Below the pieces are notes generated by a model. That model ran no database searches. It was not told the DNA's origin and worked only from the letters and a program-made list of their open reading frames with translations. This document shows positions 34,150-43,575 of a stretch of 64,000 nt of DNA, in pieces. The DNA is taken from assembly GCF_001729785.1 (NCBI RefSeq), contig NZ_CP017183.1, positions 558,001-622,000 of the forward strand, in the 5' to 3' direction. This DNA is from Enterobacter hormaechei subsp. xiangfangensis (lineage in GTDB: Bacteria > Pseudomonadota > Gammaproteobacteria > Enterobacterales > Enterobacteriaceae). Within the stretch, counting starts at the first letter, position 1. The number at the start of each line of letters is the position of its first letter. Position numbers and translations under genes: made by a program.

Positions 34150-34974
34150 GTGTTGCAGGGGAATGTTGAAGAGATGATGCTCTCGTCCGGCATTTCGCTG
34201 ACCCATTCCGACGTACGTGTATTACAGCCCTATGAAACCACCTCTCGCCACAGCAGCCCGCTCTATATGCTGGTGGTGCTGGAAGGATGCGTGACGCTCA
34301 CGCTCAATGGTATCAATTATCCCGTCCGCCCGGGCATGGCGTTCAGCTCACGTCTGAGTGAAGATCAGGTAATGAGCGCGCGTCACGATGCCGATAGCAC
34401 GCTGAAAACGCTCTCGTTTGGCGTGTACCCGCACGATGCCGGACGTGAAGCCTTGCTTGAGTCATTGCTTCTGGAATGGCAAAGCCTGAATGCACCCGCG
34501 TTTGTCTGGCAGGTTCCCGAGTTTGTGATGTCAGGTATTCTGCATGCGCAGCGGCAGGGGGTAAGCGTGCTTTCACGCAAGCTTTTGCTTGAGGGGCTGA
34601 TGTATCAGCTGCTCGGCCATGGCCTCAACCAGCGCCAGCAGCCTTGCCCAAGCCGCCCTGAGCATGCGCGTCTTGAACGCGTGCGGAGCCTGCTGGAACA
34701 GTCTCCTGAACGGGATCATACTCTCGCGCAGCTGGCAGCCCTGGCTGCAATGAGCCCAAGCAGCCTGCGTAGCAAGTTCCGTCAGCGCTATGGCTGCACC
34801 CTCTTCGACTATCTCCGCAACTGTCGCCTTGCGCTGGCGCGCCGCTATCTGCTGGAAGGCCACAGCGTGCAGCAGGCGGCGTGGATGTGCGGGTATCAGC
34901 ATGCCACCAACTTCGCCACCGCGTTTCGTCGTCATTACGGGATTTCACCGGGTGACGTGCGCAAACTCCGCTAA
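34150..34974 (+). CDS. AraC-family regulator, start uncertain
   Basis: The C-terminal half has an AraC/XylS helix-turn-helix pair: LAQLAALAAMSPSSLRSKFR and VQQAAWMCGYQHATNFATAF, ending RHYGISPGDVRKL. The N-terminal cupin part includes SPLYMLVVLEGCVTLTLNG. The listed start is GTG 34150, but coding-like sequence continues upstream in frame to about 34066 (VEDFQVFGERYGIDYRFPQ) with no ATG, GTG or TTG before a TAG at 34027. Either a rare start codon is used or the 5' end is damaged. By position, upstream of a ferrioxamine-type receptor, it probably controls that gene, like FoxR or PchR-type regulators. Confidence 0.8.
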   Translation: MLQGNVEEMMLSSGISLTHSDVRVLQPYETTSRHSSPLYMLVVLEGCVTLTLNGINYPVRPGMAFSSRLSEDQVMSARHDADSTLKTLSFGVYPHDAGREALLESLLLEWQSLNAPAFVWQVPEFVMSGILHAQRQGVSVLSRKLLLEGLMYQLLGHGLNQRQQPCPSRPEHARLERVRSLLEQSPERDHTLAQLAALAAMSPSSLRSKFRQRYGCTLFDYLRNCRLALARRYLLEGHSVQQAAWMCGYQHATNFATAFRRHYGISPGDVRKLR

Positions 34975-35068
34975 CGTAATTTCTCCTGTCGCGCGAATGC
35001 ATCCCGTGCGGTTTAGCATCGCGCATACGTAACCTGGCTGTACGCATAGCCGTTTGCACTCTCAAAAA

Positions 35069-35087
35069 GGTAATAATTCTTATTAAC
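35069..35087 (+). promoter_or_regulatory. Fur-box-like site upstream of the TonB receptor
   Basis: GGTAATAATTCTTATTAAC matches 13 of 19 positions of the Fur consensus and lies 27 bp before the receptor start. This fits iron repression of a siderophore receptor. Confidence 0.6.
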
Positions 35088-35113
35088 AATAAGAAATATC
35101 TCTGGAGAGGGTT

Positions 35114-37204
35114 ATGTTTGCTAAATCGCGTCTGGCACTGCTGGTGGGATGGGTTACCGGTAGCGTCGCTTTTCCTTTACTGGCGCAGGATGCCCAAAAA
35201 ACTGACACCGTGGTGGTGACCTCGCAGATGCAGTCTGCGGCCACCAAGCTTGAAACACCGGATATTGAAACCCCGCAGTCGGTCTCTATCGTCACGCGCG
35301 AGCAGTTCGAAGAGCAGGGCGCAACCAGCGTGCGTCAGGCCGTGAGCTACACGCCGGGGGTCTACAGCAACCAGATCGGGGCGTCAAACCGCTTTGACTA
35401 CATGGTGCTGCGCGGCTTCTCGGACGGCAGTCTGGACAACGTCTACCTCGACGGCCTGAAGATGATGGGCGACACCAATTCCCACAGCTCGCTGGTGGTT
35501 GACCCGTGGTTCCTGGACAGTATCGAAGTCGTGCGCGGTCCGGCCTCCGTGCTCTATGGCCGCTCATCGCCGGGCGGGATTGTGGCGCTCACCTCCCGTA
35601 AGCCATCGTTCGATCCTGGCGGGGAGATTAAGCTCTTCGCCGGTAACAATAACCAGCGTGGGGCGATGTTCGACGTGACCGGCCCGGTTGATGATAACGA
35701 CCGCGTGGCGGTGCGCCTCAGCGGGATGACCCGCTATGCTGATTCCCAGTTCGATCCGCTCAAAGAAGAGCGTTACGCCCTGATGCCGAGCCTGACCTGG
35801 CGTATCACCGACAACACCCGTCTGGATCTGATGGCCTACCTGCACCGCGATCCGGAAGGCGGTAGCCACTCCGGCCTGCCATATGAGGGCACCGTTGTAC
35901 CGCACAGCGGTAAGAAAATCTCCAACACCTTCTTCGAGGGCGAGGACGATTACGACAAGTACGATCGTCGGGAAAACATGGTCGGCTATAACATCGAGCA
36001 CCTGTTTGACAGCGGCTGGTCTGTGCGCCAGAAGCTGCGCTACCTGCACACCAAAGTCGAGCTGAACCAGGTGTATGCCGCAGGCTGGCTGAATGACACC
36101 GAGCTGAATCGCGGCTATTCCGGCTCTGACGAGAAGATGAACGCCATCACCCTGGATAACCAGGTCGACGGCAGCTTCGACACCGGGGAGGTGAACCACC
36201 GCGTGCTGATCGGCATGGACTATCAGGACCGCACCAACAACGTCACCGGCTACTACGGCGGCTTCCCGCCGATTGACGCTTTCCATCCTGTTTACGGTGC
36301 GAAGCCGGACTACATCACCCAGTACAGCAGGGAAAAGCATAAGCTTCGCCAGACCGGTTACTACCTACAGGATCAGATGTCCGTTGACCGCTGGCGCCTG
36401 ACGCTCGGCGGGCGTTACGACCAGGTGAGCGTGTCGAACGTCGACAACTTTAACCACACCCGCAGCGATCTGGATAAAAACAACTTCAGCAGCCGCGCGG
36501 CGCTGCTGTATCTGTTTGATAACGGCGTTGCGCCGTACGTCAGCTACTCCACCGCCTTTACGCCGACCAGCTTTGCCGACGAGCAGGGCAATATCCTGGA
36601 TCCGATGAAGGGCAAGCAGTGGGAAGCGGGCGTGAAGTATGAGCCAGAGGGGATGAACAGCCAGTTCAGCGCCTCGGTGTTCCGCATCAACCAGAAGAAC
36701 ATTGCCACCAAAGAGGAGCCGACCGATCCGTACCGTTCCATTGGTGAAATCGAATCCGAAGGCGTTGAGCTGGAGGCGATTGGTCAGCTGACCGACAGCC
36801 TGCGTATGCAGGCGGCGTACACCTACACGGATATTCGCTACAAGAAGAGCAGCCCGGAAGAGGAGGGCAAGCGCGCCGTTTATGCCCCGCGTAACATGGC
36901 CAGCGCCTGGCTGAGCTACGACGTCAAAACCGGCCCGCTGGACGGCCTGACCGTCGGCTCCGGCGTGCGCTATGTCAACGGGATCGCCAGCGATCGCCAG
37001 AACACCCATACGCTTCCGTCGTACACGCTGGTGGATATGACCGTGGGGTATGACCTGTCAAAAGTGGGGCTCACGGGCGTGAGCGCGCAGTTGAACGTCA
37101 ATAACCTGACGGACAGAAGCTACGTCGCGGCGTGTAACTCGCTCTCTTACTGCTACTTCGGTGCAGAACGCAGCATTGTGGGCAGCGTTTCGTGGAAGTT
37201 CTGA
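35114..37204 (+). CDS. foxA: TonB-dependent siderophore receptor, FoxA-like (ferrioxamine)
   Basis: 696 residues. Signal peptide about 1-24 (LLVGWVTGSVAFPLLA), TonB box DTVVVTS, plug domain (ETPQSVSIVTREQFEEQGA, VLRGF, VRGPASVLYGRSSPGG), then a 22-strand barrel ending in the aromatic VSWKF. The sequence is closest to the FhuA/FoxA hydroxamate group; FoxA of Yersinia takes up ferrioxamine B. The pairing with an AraC regulator upstream supports FoxA, but FcuA or FiuA-like substrates are possible. Start ATG 35114 has GGAGAGGG upstream. A Fur-like box precedes it. Confidence 0.85.
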   Translation: MFAKSRLALLVGWVTGSVAFPLLAQDAQKTDTVVVTSQMQSAATKLETPDIETPQSVSIVTREQFEEQGATSVRQAVSYTPGVYSNQIGASNRFDYMVLRGFSDGSLDNVYLDGLKMMGDTNSHSSLVVDPWFLDSIEVVRGPASVLYGRSSPGGIVALTSRKPSFDPGGEIKLFAGNNNQRGAMFDVTGPVDDNDRVAVRLSGMTRYADSQFDPLKEERYALMPSLTWRITDNTRLDLMAYLHRDPEGGSHSGLPYEGTVVPHSGKKISNTFFEGEDDYDKYDRRENMVGYNIEHLFDSGWSVRQKLRYLHTKVELNQVYAAGWLNDTELNRGYSGSDEKMNAITLDNQVDGSFDTGEVNHRVLIGMDYQDRTNNVTGYYGGFPPIDAFHPVYGAKPDYITQYSREKHKLRQTGYYLQDQMSVDRWRLTLGGRYDQVSVSNVDNFNHTRSDLDKNNFSSRAALLYLFDNGVAPYVSYSTAFTPTSFADEQGNILDPMKGKQWEAGVKYEPEGMNSQFSASVFRINQKNIATKEEPTDPYRSIGEIESEGVELEAIGQLTDSLRMQAAYTYTDIRYKKSSPEEEGKRAVYAPRNMASAWLSYDVKTGPLDGLTVGSGVRYVNGIASDRQNTHTLPSYTLVDMTVGYDLSKVGLTGVSAQLNVNNLTDRSYVAACNSLSYCYFGAERSIVGSVSWKF

Positions 37205-37240
37205 GTTGTTGATTTTGCCGGGTGGCGGGAGCGGTTTTCT

Positions 37241-37274
37241 CCCTCTCCCTGTGGGAGAGGGGCGGGGTGAGGGC
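37241..37274. repeat. GAGAGGG-type palindromic repeat
   Basis: CCCTCTCCCTGTGGGAGAGG followed by GGCGGGGTGAGGGC. The same element appears at 44976, 53985 and 60250-60326, always between genes. A REP-like family distinct from the GCCGGGT type. Confidence 0.8.
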
Positions 37275-37285
37275 AAAATGCCGCA

Positions 37286-38701
37286 CTACTCCTCCATCGC
37301 AATCACAATCGCTTCACCCATCTTTTTCACTGCCTCGCGATTTTTGTCTGTCGGCGGCAGCGCTACGTTGATCCGCAGGCAGTTGCGGTACTTCCCGGAG
37401 GCGGAAAACAGCGACCCGGCCGCGGCCTGGATCTTCAGCCGGCACAGCTGCTTGCTGACGCACACCATATCGACCGTCTCCGGCAGCTCAACCCACAGCA
37501 GGAAGCTGCCCTGCGGGCGGGTGACGCATATCTCTGCCGGAAAATACTGCCGCACCCAGCAGGTGTAGGTCTCCATATTCTGCTGATAAATCTGGCGCAT
37601 ACGCCGCACGTGGCGATGGTAATGGCCGTCGCGGATAAACGCCGCCACCGCCATCTGCGTGCCCGGCACGTTAAACCCGCCCGCGGCGTACTTCATGTGC
37701 ATCACCCGATCGTAATAGCGCCCCGGCACAATCCAGCCGACGCGCAGGCCCGGCGCCACGGTCTTGGTAAACGAACTGCATAACAGCACGCGACCATCAA
37801 TGTCCATAGAATGAATGGTGCGCGGACGCGGATACTCCGCCGCCAGCTCGCCGTAGATATCATCCTCAACAATCACGATATCGTGCCGCTGTGCCAGGGC
37901 TAAGACCTGCTTCTTCCGCGCCTCCGGCATGATAAACCCGAGCGGGTTATTGCAGTTTGGCACCAGGATCACCGCCTTGATCGGCCACTGCTCCAGCGCC
38001 AGCTCCAACGCTTCGATGCTGATCCCGGTTTCAGGATCGGTGGGAATTTCAATGGCCTTGATGTCAAAGCCGCGCAGCATCTGCATGGTGCCGTGAAACG
38101 ACGGCGATTCCACCGCCACGATATCCCCCGGTTTGCACACCGAGAGCAGGGCGATCGACAGCGCGCCGTGGCAGCCGTTGGTAATGACAATTTCGTTTGC
38201 CGCGACGGTGGAGCCGCCGTCCAGCATCAGGCGGGCGATTTGCTCGCGCAGCTCCAGGCGCCCGTCGAGCACGTCATAGCTCAGCATCTCGCCGGGGTTA
38301 TGCTGCGCGATGCGGCTCATCTCGCGCCACAGGGGCTTCAGGCTCGGCTGGTTAATGTCCGGCGAGCCGCCGCCAAAGGAGATCATCTCTTTGTCGGCGC
38401 GGGCGTCCAGCAGCATCATCACCTCATCCCACTGGGTAACGTCCACCGGGCGCTGTACCGGACGGGTCATCGCCGGGACGGGCGGCTGGGCTTTGCGTTT
38501 CGAGACGAAATAGCCGGAGCGCGGCTGAGGCGTGATCAGCTGGAGGTTTTCGAGGATCTGGTAGGCCTGCTGTATGGTGCTGATGCTCACGCCGTGCTCC
38601 TGGCTCAGCGTGCGTACCGACGGCAGACGTTCGCCGCTGCGATACAGCCCTTGTTCAATGCGTTCCGCCAGGAGGTTGGCCAGATGTTGATAGCGCGTCA
38701 T
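37286..38701 (-). CDS. yjiR: YjiR, MocR-type PLP regulator
   Basis: 471 residues, close to E. coli YjiR throughout. N-terminal GntR winged helix (RYQHLANLLAERIEQGLYR, LSQEHGVSISTIQQAYQIL) and a C-terminal aminotransferase-like domain with the PLP lysine in SSFTKTVAPGLRVGW. MocR proteins use PLP as effector and usually regulate neighbouring genes; the aminotransferase part is often catalytically silent. It is divergent from yjiS across a region with four ATACAGAT-type half sites. The 3' end abuts a palindromic repeat. Confidence 0.93.
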   Translation of the reverse strand: MTRYQHLANLLAERIEQGLYRSGERLPSVRTLSQEHGVSISTIQQAYQILENLQLITPQPRSGYFVSKRKAQPPVPAMTRPVQRPVDVTQWDEVMMLLDARADKEMISFGGGSPDINQPSLKPLWREMSRIAQHNPGEMLSYDVLDGRLELREQIARLMLDGGSTVAANEIVITNGCHGALSIALLSVCKPGDIVAVESPSFHGTMQMLRGFDIKAIEIPTDPETGISIEALELALEQWPIKAVILVPNCNNPLGFIMPEARKKQVLALAQRHDIVIVEDDIYGELAAEYPRPRTIHSMDIDGRVLLCSSFTKTVAPGLRVGWIVPGRYYDRVMHMKYAAGGFNVPGTQMAVAAFIRDGHYHRHVRRMRQIYQQNMETYTCWVRQYFPAEICVTRPQGSFLLWVELPETVDMVCVSKQLCRLKIQAAAGSLFSASGKYRNCLRINVALPPTDKNREAVKKMGEAIVIAMEE

Positions 38702-38722
38702 GCTGTATCCTTTATTTTCACC

Positions 38723-38823
38723 ATACAGATTATTAAACCAGTACAGATTGCCGCAAAAAACGGCATGCAGATACCGTTTTAGCGGATCTGTATGTTAAAC
38801 AAAAGTTGTTTTTGCATCTGTAT
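38723..38823. promoter_or_regulatory. ATACAGAT operator array between yjiR and yjiS
   Basis: ATACAGAT (38723-38730), GTACAGAT (38741-38748), then two inverted copies ATCTGTAT (38786-38793 and 38816-38823). MocR regulators typically bind direct repeats plus inverted copies between themselves and a divergent target, so these are probable YjiR sites. Confidence 0.65.
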
Positions 38824-38877
38824 TGCGCAGGTCGATTTCCAGGATGATAACCCCACTGGCACAGCGAGGAGAGCATC

Positions 38878-39039
38878 ATGGAATTCTACGAGAATCGTTC
38901 AAAACGTCCGTTTATCGCGTTTGTCTGGGTAGCGAAAACGCTGCGTAACTGGTATCGCATCAACCGTACCCGCCGTATCCTGAGCCAGATGAGCGACGAG
39001 CAGCTCAAGGACGTCGGGTTATCGCGATATGATGTGTGA
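38878..39039 (+). CDS. yjiS: YjiS, DUF1127 small protein
   Basis: 53 residues, too short for many gene callers: starts MEFYENRSKRPFIAFVW and ends with the DUF1127 signature RRILSQMSDEQLKDVGLSR. It is basic in the middle, like E. coli YjiS (54 residues). DUF1127 proteins are small Arg-rich stress proteins, some of which bind RNA or act in phosphate or carbon control. Start ATG 38878 follows GAGGAGAG. Divergent from yjiR, its probable regulator. Confidence 0.9.
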   Translation: MEFYENRSKRPFIAFVWVAKTLRNWYRINRTRRILSQMSDEQLKDVGLSRYDV

Positions 39040-39049
39040 GCATAGGGTT

Positions 39050-39120
39050 GCCCGGTGGCGCTACGCTTACCGGGCCTACAGGAGACCGTAGGCCGGGTAA
39101 GGCGCAGCCGCCACCCGGCG
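39050..39120. repeat. Paired REP (BIME-like) element
   Basis: Two inverted REP units: GCCCGGTGGCGCTACGCTTA with CCGGGCCTACA, then GTAGGCCGGGTAAGGCGCAG with CCGCCACCCGGC. Classic BIME layout downstream of yjiS. Confidence 0.85.
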
Positions 39121-39124
39121 GTTT

Positions 39125-40513
39125 TCAGCTCAACAGTTCCAGCGTCTGCCGTTTCGGCCTTTCCAGCAAATCCAGCGCCTCCTGATACGACCGCACGTTG
39201 TTATAGCCCATCACCAGCCCGTAGCGTTTTCCTGATCCGTGATACCACGCCGAAAGCGCATTGACCTGCAATTGCTGTTCCTGCCAGCAGCGGGCGATCT
39301 CCCGGTCAGCGCTTCCCTTTGCGAGGAACGCGACAATATGCATCCCGCCGTCGTTTTGCTCGGTGAAAAACAGATCGCCATATACCTCCTGCAGGGCGGC
39401 AATCATCCAGTCGCGGCGGGTCTGATAGAGCGCGCGCATCTTTTTCAGATGACGGAAAAAATGCCCTTCGTTGAGAAACGCGGTGAGGATCTTTTGCGTC
39501 AGCACCGGCTGGCCGCTGGTGAGGATGTCCGCGCTGTCGGTAAAGGCCCCGACGGTGCTGGCGGGCATCACCACGTAGCCCATGCGCAGCGATGGCATGA
39601 TGGTTTTGCTGAAGGTGCCCATAAAGATCACCCTGTCGTGCTGGTCGAGGCTTTTCAGCGACGGCAGCACTTTGCGGGTGTAGTGAAATTCGCCGTCATA
39701 ATCATCTTCGATAATCCACGCCTCGTTTTGTGACGCCCAGTCGAGCAACTGCTGCTTGCGCGGCAGGGAGAGCGTCACCGCCAGCGGGCTCTGGTGCGAC
39801 GGAGTAACGATGGCGAAGCGGGCATCGTGGTGATTACGCAGCAGGTAGTCCGTATCCATCCCTGCGCGATCGACCGGCACGGTGTGCAGGCGGGGCACAA
39901 TGCGCTTGAGCAACTGCTGGCCCATAAAGTAGCCTGGATCCTCAAATACCACCTTATCGCTGCGGCTGGCGAGCGTGTCGAGGATCAGGCGCAGGCTGCC
40001 GCTGTAGCCGCTGGTGATCATTACCTGTTCCGCAGTGCAGGATAACCCGCGCGAGATATTGAGATAGCGGGCTATCGCCTCGCGCAGCGGATACCAGCCC
40101 AGAACGGGCGGGTTGAGCATTTCATCCTGACGCATGGCGCGCGTCGCCTGGCCCGCCAGCAGCAGCCATTTTTTATAGGGGAAGCTGTCGAGCGCGGGAA
40201 TGCCGGGGCGCAGAAAACCGGCCCGTTCGCGCTGGCTAATCAACGACGCCGGCAGCGTGCCGGTCGCTTGTTCTGTGGGGGCGTTTTGCGCGGGCAGCAG
40301 AAGATCCGGATTCACCCGCGTCCCGCGCGCGCCCTGGCTCACCAGATACCCTTCGCCCGTCAGAATGGCATACGCCGTCTCGACGGTTTTGCGCGCCACC
40401 TTCAGCTCTTCCGCCAGCACGCGGATGGCAGGTACCCTGTCGCCCGGCTTCAGCACGCCGCGCATGATGTTGTCGCGGTAGCGGGAATAAATCTCGTGAT
40501 AGCCCGGCTTCAT
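39125..40513 (-). CDS. MocR-type GntR/aminotransferase regulator
   Basis: 462 residues. GntR winged helix (YSRYRDNIMRGVLKPGDRVP, LKVARKTVETAYAIL) plus an aminotransferase-like domain with the PLP Lys in GTFSKTIMPSLRMGY and the IIEDDYDGEF strand. PdxR/MocR group. It is divergent from an AhpD-like protein 102 bp away, its likely target. Normal length. Which effector is bound is not readable. Confidence 0.9.
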   Translation of the reverse strand: MKPGYHEIYSRYRDNIMRGVLKPGDRVPAIRVLAEELKVARKTVETAYAILTGEGYLVSQGARGTRVNPDLLLPAQNAPTEQATGTLPASLISQRERAGFLRPGIPALDSFPYKKWLLLAGQATRAMRQDEMLNPPVLGWYPLREAIARYLNISRGLSCTAEQVMITSGYSGSLRLILDTLASRSDKVVFEDPGYFMGQQLLKRIVPRLHTVPVDRAGMDTDYLLRNHHDARFAIVTPSHQSPLAVTLSLPRKQQLLDWASQNEAWIIEDDYDGEFHYTRKVLPSLKSLDQHDRVIFMGTFSKTIMPSLRMGYVVMPASTVGAFTDSADILTSGQPVLTQKILTAFLNEGHFFRHLKKMRALYQTRRDWMIAALQEVYGDLFFTEQNDGGMHIVAFLAKGSADREIARCWQEQQLQVNALSAWYHGSGKRYGLVMGYNNVRSYQEALDLLERPKRQTLELLS

Positions 40514-40615
40514 GTCCTACCTCATTTCACGATTTTTGTATCTTTTTACTATGTCATGAACGGCGTAGATTTGCTTCATCGCATGACAAATGCCGCACAA
40601 AAAAGAGGAAAGACA

Positions 40616-41095
40616 ATGAGCACTCGCGTAAACCACCACAAAGCCACACCTGCACTCACCAACGCGCTTTCCGCCCTGAGCATGGAAGTGGCGAAAACCT
40701 CTATTGATCCGGCGCTGAAGCACCTGATCGACATTCGCGTGTCGCAGCTGAACGGCTGTACGTTCTGTCTCGATATGCACTCAAAAGAGGCAAAAATCGC
40801 CGGCGAGCGCGAGCTGCGCCTGTACCATCTGGCGGCCTGGCGCGAGTCCCCGCTGTTCAGCGCCCGTGAAAAAGCGGCGCTGGCCTTCACCGAAGCGCTG
40901 ACCCAAATCGGCGTTCACGGCGTGAGCGATGCGCTGTACCGCAGCGTGGCGGAGCACTTCTCGGACGTGGAGATTTCAGAGCTGAACTTCGCCATCGTGG
41001 CGATCAACGCCTGGAACCGCCTGGGCATTACCTCCCGCATGGAGCCGGGCTCGCTGGATGCGGCGTACGGGCTGAACAAGGCTAACCTGGAATAA
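40616..41095 (+). CDS. AhpD-like carboxymuconolactone decarboxylase family protein
   Basis: 159 residues from ATG 40616 with AAAGACA-type ribosome site. The CxxC redox motif is in LNGCTFCLDMHSKEA, followed by the family Glu/His positions, and NFAIVAINAWNRLGI closes the fold. AhpD-type proteins are alkylhydroperoxidase partners; in this subgroup the role is generic antioxidant. It is controlled probably by the divergent MocR regulator, and its end overlaps the convergent LysR gene by 14 bp. Confidence 0.9.
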   Translation: MSTRVNHHKATPALTNALSALSMEVAKTSIDPALKHLIDIRVSQLNGCTFCLDMHSKEAKIAGERELRLYHLAAWRESPLFSAREKAALAFTEALTQIGVHGVSDALYRSVAEHFSDVEISELNFAIVAINAWNRLGITSRMEPGSLDAAYGLNKANLE

Positions 41096-41984
41096 TCCCG
41101 CGCTCGCGGATCATCGCCACCAGCGCCCGCAACCCCGGCGGGACGTGGCGATGGCCGGGGTAGTACAGGCGCAGCCCGGCAAACGGCTGCGCCCAGTCGT
41201 TTAAGACGCTCACCAGCTCCCCGCTTTTCAGCTCGTCCTGAATATACAGTTCCGGCAAAAATCCTACCCCTAATCCCGCCTTTACGGCGCGGATCGAGGC
41301 AAAAAGATCGGACGTCGCAAAGCGCGGTGGTACGGCAAGGGCGTACGTTTCCCCCCGACGCGCCAGCTCCCAGCGGTAGATCCCGCCGTGGGCCATGCGC
41401 ATGCCGATCCCCTGATGTGAAAGCAGATCGTCCGGCGTCTCGGGTATGCCGTGACGGGCGAAATAGTCCGGCGTGGCGGTCACCAGCTGGCGGATCTCAC
41501 CGGTCAGCGGCACGGCGATCATGTCCTGCGGAACGGACTCTTCGAGGCGGATCCCCGCGTCATAGCCTTCGGCGACGATGTCGATCATCCTCGCTTCGCT
41601 CACCGTTTCCACGCGCATTTTCGGGTAGCGGATCATGAAGTCGATCAGCAGCTGGTCCAGAAACAGGGTGCCGATATGGTTCGGCACGTTGAGGCGCAGC
41701 GTTCCGGCGGGTTCCCCGGTGTCGCTGTGGATCTCCTCCCCGGCGAGGCGGATCTCCTGTAGCGCCGGGCCGATACGCGCCACGTAGCGCTGTCCGGCGT
41801 CGGTGAGCGCCACGCTGCGGGTGGTGCGGTTGAAAAGCCGCGTCTCAAGGCGGCTCTCCAGCCCGGCGATGGCGTTGCTGACCGCCGTGGCGGACATCCC
41901 CAGTTCCTGCGCCGCGCCGCGAAAGCTGCCGCGCCGCACCACCGCCATCACCACTTCCAGCTCTGTCAGACCTGAACGATGCAT
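41082..41984 (-). CDS. LysR-family transcriptional regulator
   Basis: 300 residues. N-terminal winged helix ([38 protein letters not shown]) and a substrate-binding domain starting near residue 90. Belongs to the large group that acts on divergent oxidoreductase genes. It is divergent from the aldehyde dehydrogenase 100 bp away, its likely target. Normal length; overlaps the AhpD-like gene end. Confidence 0.9.
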   Translation of the reverse strand: MHRSGLTELEVVMAVVRRGSFRGAAQELGMSATAVSNAIAGLESRLETRLFNRTTRSVALTDAGQRYVARIGPALQEIRLAGEEIHSDTGEPAGTLRLNVPNHIGTLFLDQLLIDFMIRYPKMRVETVSEARMIDIVAEGYDAGIRLEESVPQDMIAVPLTGEIRQLVTATPDYFARHGIPETPDDLLSHQGIGMRMAHGGIYRWELARRGETYALAVPPRFATSDLFASIRAVKAGLGVGFLPELYIQDELKSGELVSVLNDWAQPFAGLRLYYPGHRHVPPGLRALVAMIRERGIIPG

Positions 41985-42084
41985 AGATTATCCTGAAAAT
42001 CGAAACAACCCTTGCAGCATAGCGTGGATTATCGCAACGGAGAAGCCGTGACAGACTGGGCTCACACAGCCTGAGGAGGTTTAT

Positions 42085-43500
42085 ATGCACACCATCGAAC
42101 AGATCTTTATTAACGGCGAGTTTGTTACCCCGCACGGTACCGAACGGTTTGATTTGTACAATCCGGCGACGGCGCAGGTCATCGGCCAGGTTCGCCTGGC
42201 GGATGAGGTTGACGCTGAACGCGCTATCGCGGCGGCGAAAGCGGCGTTTCCGGCGTGGTCGCAGACCACAAAGCAGGAACGCATCGCCGCGCTGAAGCGC
42301 ATGCACGCCGCCGTGGCCGCTCGTCACGACGCTCTGCTGGAAGCGGTCATTGAAGAGTACGGCGCGCCCGCCTCGCGCTCGGCGTGGATGGCAAGCTATC
42401 CGGCAGAGGTGATTGCTCAGGCCATCGAGGCGCTGGAGGCATTTGAGTTTGTCACCTCCGCAGGTGCCGCAACGGTGCAGATGACGCCGCTCGGCGTGGC
42501 CGGGCTGATTACGCCGTGGAACAGCGATGCGGGGTTTATCTGCGGCAAACTGGCGGCCGCGCTGGCGGCGGGCTGCACGGCGGTCATCAAGCCGAGCGAA
42601 ATGAGCGCCCTGCAAACGCAGATTGTCACCGAAGCGCTGCGCGACGCCGCGCTGCCGCCGGGCGTGTTTAACATCGTCACCGGACGCGGCGAGACGGTGG
42701 GCGAAACCCTCAGCCGCCATCCGGACGTCGCGAAAATCTCGTTCACCGGTTCCACGAATACCGGCAAGGCGATCCTGCGCAACGCGGCGGAAAGCTTTAA
42801 GCGCGTAACGCTGGAGTTGGGCGGTAAATCGCCGACGATCCTGCTGGATGATGTGGATCTCGAGCAGGCGATCCCGCTGGTGATCCAGGCCGGGTTTATG
42901 AACAGCGGGCAGGCGTGCGTGGCCGGGACGCGCATTCTGGTGCCTTACTTGCGCAAGGCGGAGATCGAAACCGCGCTGGCGCAGGCCGTGGCGGCGGTGA
43001 AATCCGGCGACCCGCGCAACAGCACGACAGACGTCGGCCCGATGGTCAGCGAAAAGCAGTGGCTGCGGGTGCAGGGCTATATCCGCAAAGGAATCGAAGA
43101 AGGGGCGCGCCTGCTGGCGGGCGGCGAAGGGCGACCGGAAGGCACGCGGGACGGCTGGTTTGTGCGTCCGACGCTGTTTGCCGGCGTGAACAATCGGATG
43201 ACCATTGCCCGCGACGAGATTTTCGGCCCGGTGCTGTGCGTAATCCCTTATCAGGACGAGGCGGAGGCGATTGCCATTGCCAACGATACCGAGTACGGCC
43301 TGAGCGCGATGGTGCTGGGCGGCGATGTGGACCGCGCGCGACGCGTGGCACAGCAGATTGTTTCCGGTCGCGTGCTGGTGAACACCCTGGCTCATGAACC
43401 GAAAGCGCCGTTTGGCGGGTTTAAGCACTCCGGCGTGGGGCGCGAGATGGGCGAGTGGGGGATCCGCGCGTTTATGGAGCCGAGGTCGGTTCTGGGCTAA
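42085..43500 (+). CDS. NAD(P)-dependent aldehyde dehydrogenase
   Basis: 471 residues. Cofactor and catalytic residues: TPWNSDAGF, Glu in LELGGKSP, nucleophile Cys in NSGQACVAGTR, EIFGPV and PFGGFKHSGVGREMG. Closest to the general group of aromatic or aliphatic aldehyde dehydrogenases; the substrate is unknown. ATG 42085 follows GAGGAGG. First gene of a plus-strand unit with an ABM monooxygenase, an ACT protein and an HTH regulator, presumably under the divergent LysR protein. Confidence 0.92.
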   Translation: MHTIEQIFINGEFVTPHGTERFDLYNPATAQVIGQVRLADEVDAERAIAAAKAAFPAWSQTTKQERIAALKRMHAAVAARHDALLEAVIEEYGAPASRSAWMASYPAEVIAQAIEALEAFEFVTSAGAATVQMTPLGVAGLITPWNSDAGFICGKLAAALAAGCTAVIKPSEMSALQTQIVTEALRDAALPPGVFNIVTGRGETVGETLSRHPDVAKISFTGSTNTGKAILRNAAESFKRVTLELGGKSPTILLDDVDLEQAIPLVIQAGFMNSGQACVAGTRILVPYLRKAEIETALAQAVAAVKSGDPRNSTTDVGPMVSEKQWLRVQGYIRKGIEEGARLLAGGEGRPEGTRDGWFVRPTLFAGVNNRMTIARDEIFGPVLCVIPYQDEAEAIAIANDTEYGLSAMVLGGDVDRARRVAQQIVSGRVLVNTLAHEPKAPFGGFKHSGVGREMGEWGIRAFMEPRSVLG

Positions 43501-43575
43501 AGCTTCGCTCTTTACCGAAGCATTGTGCTTTTCCATCCTGCATTCTCTCCTCAACATCACAGCGGAGAGACCATC

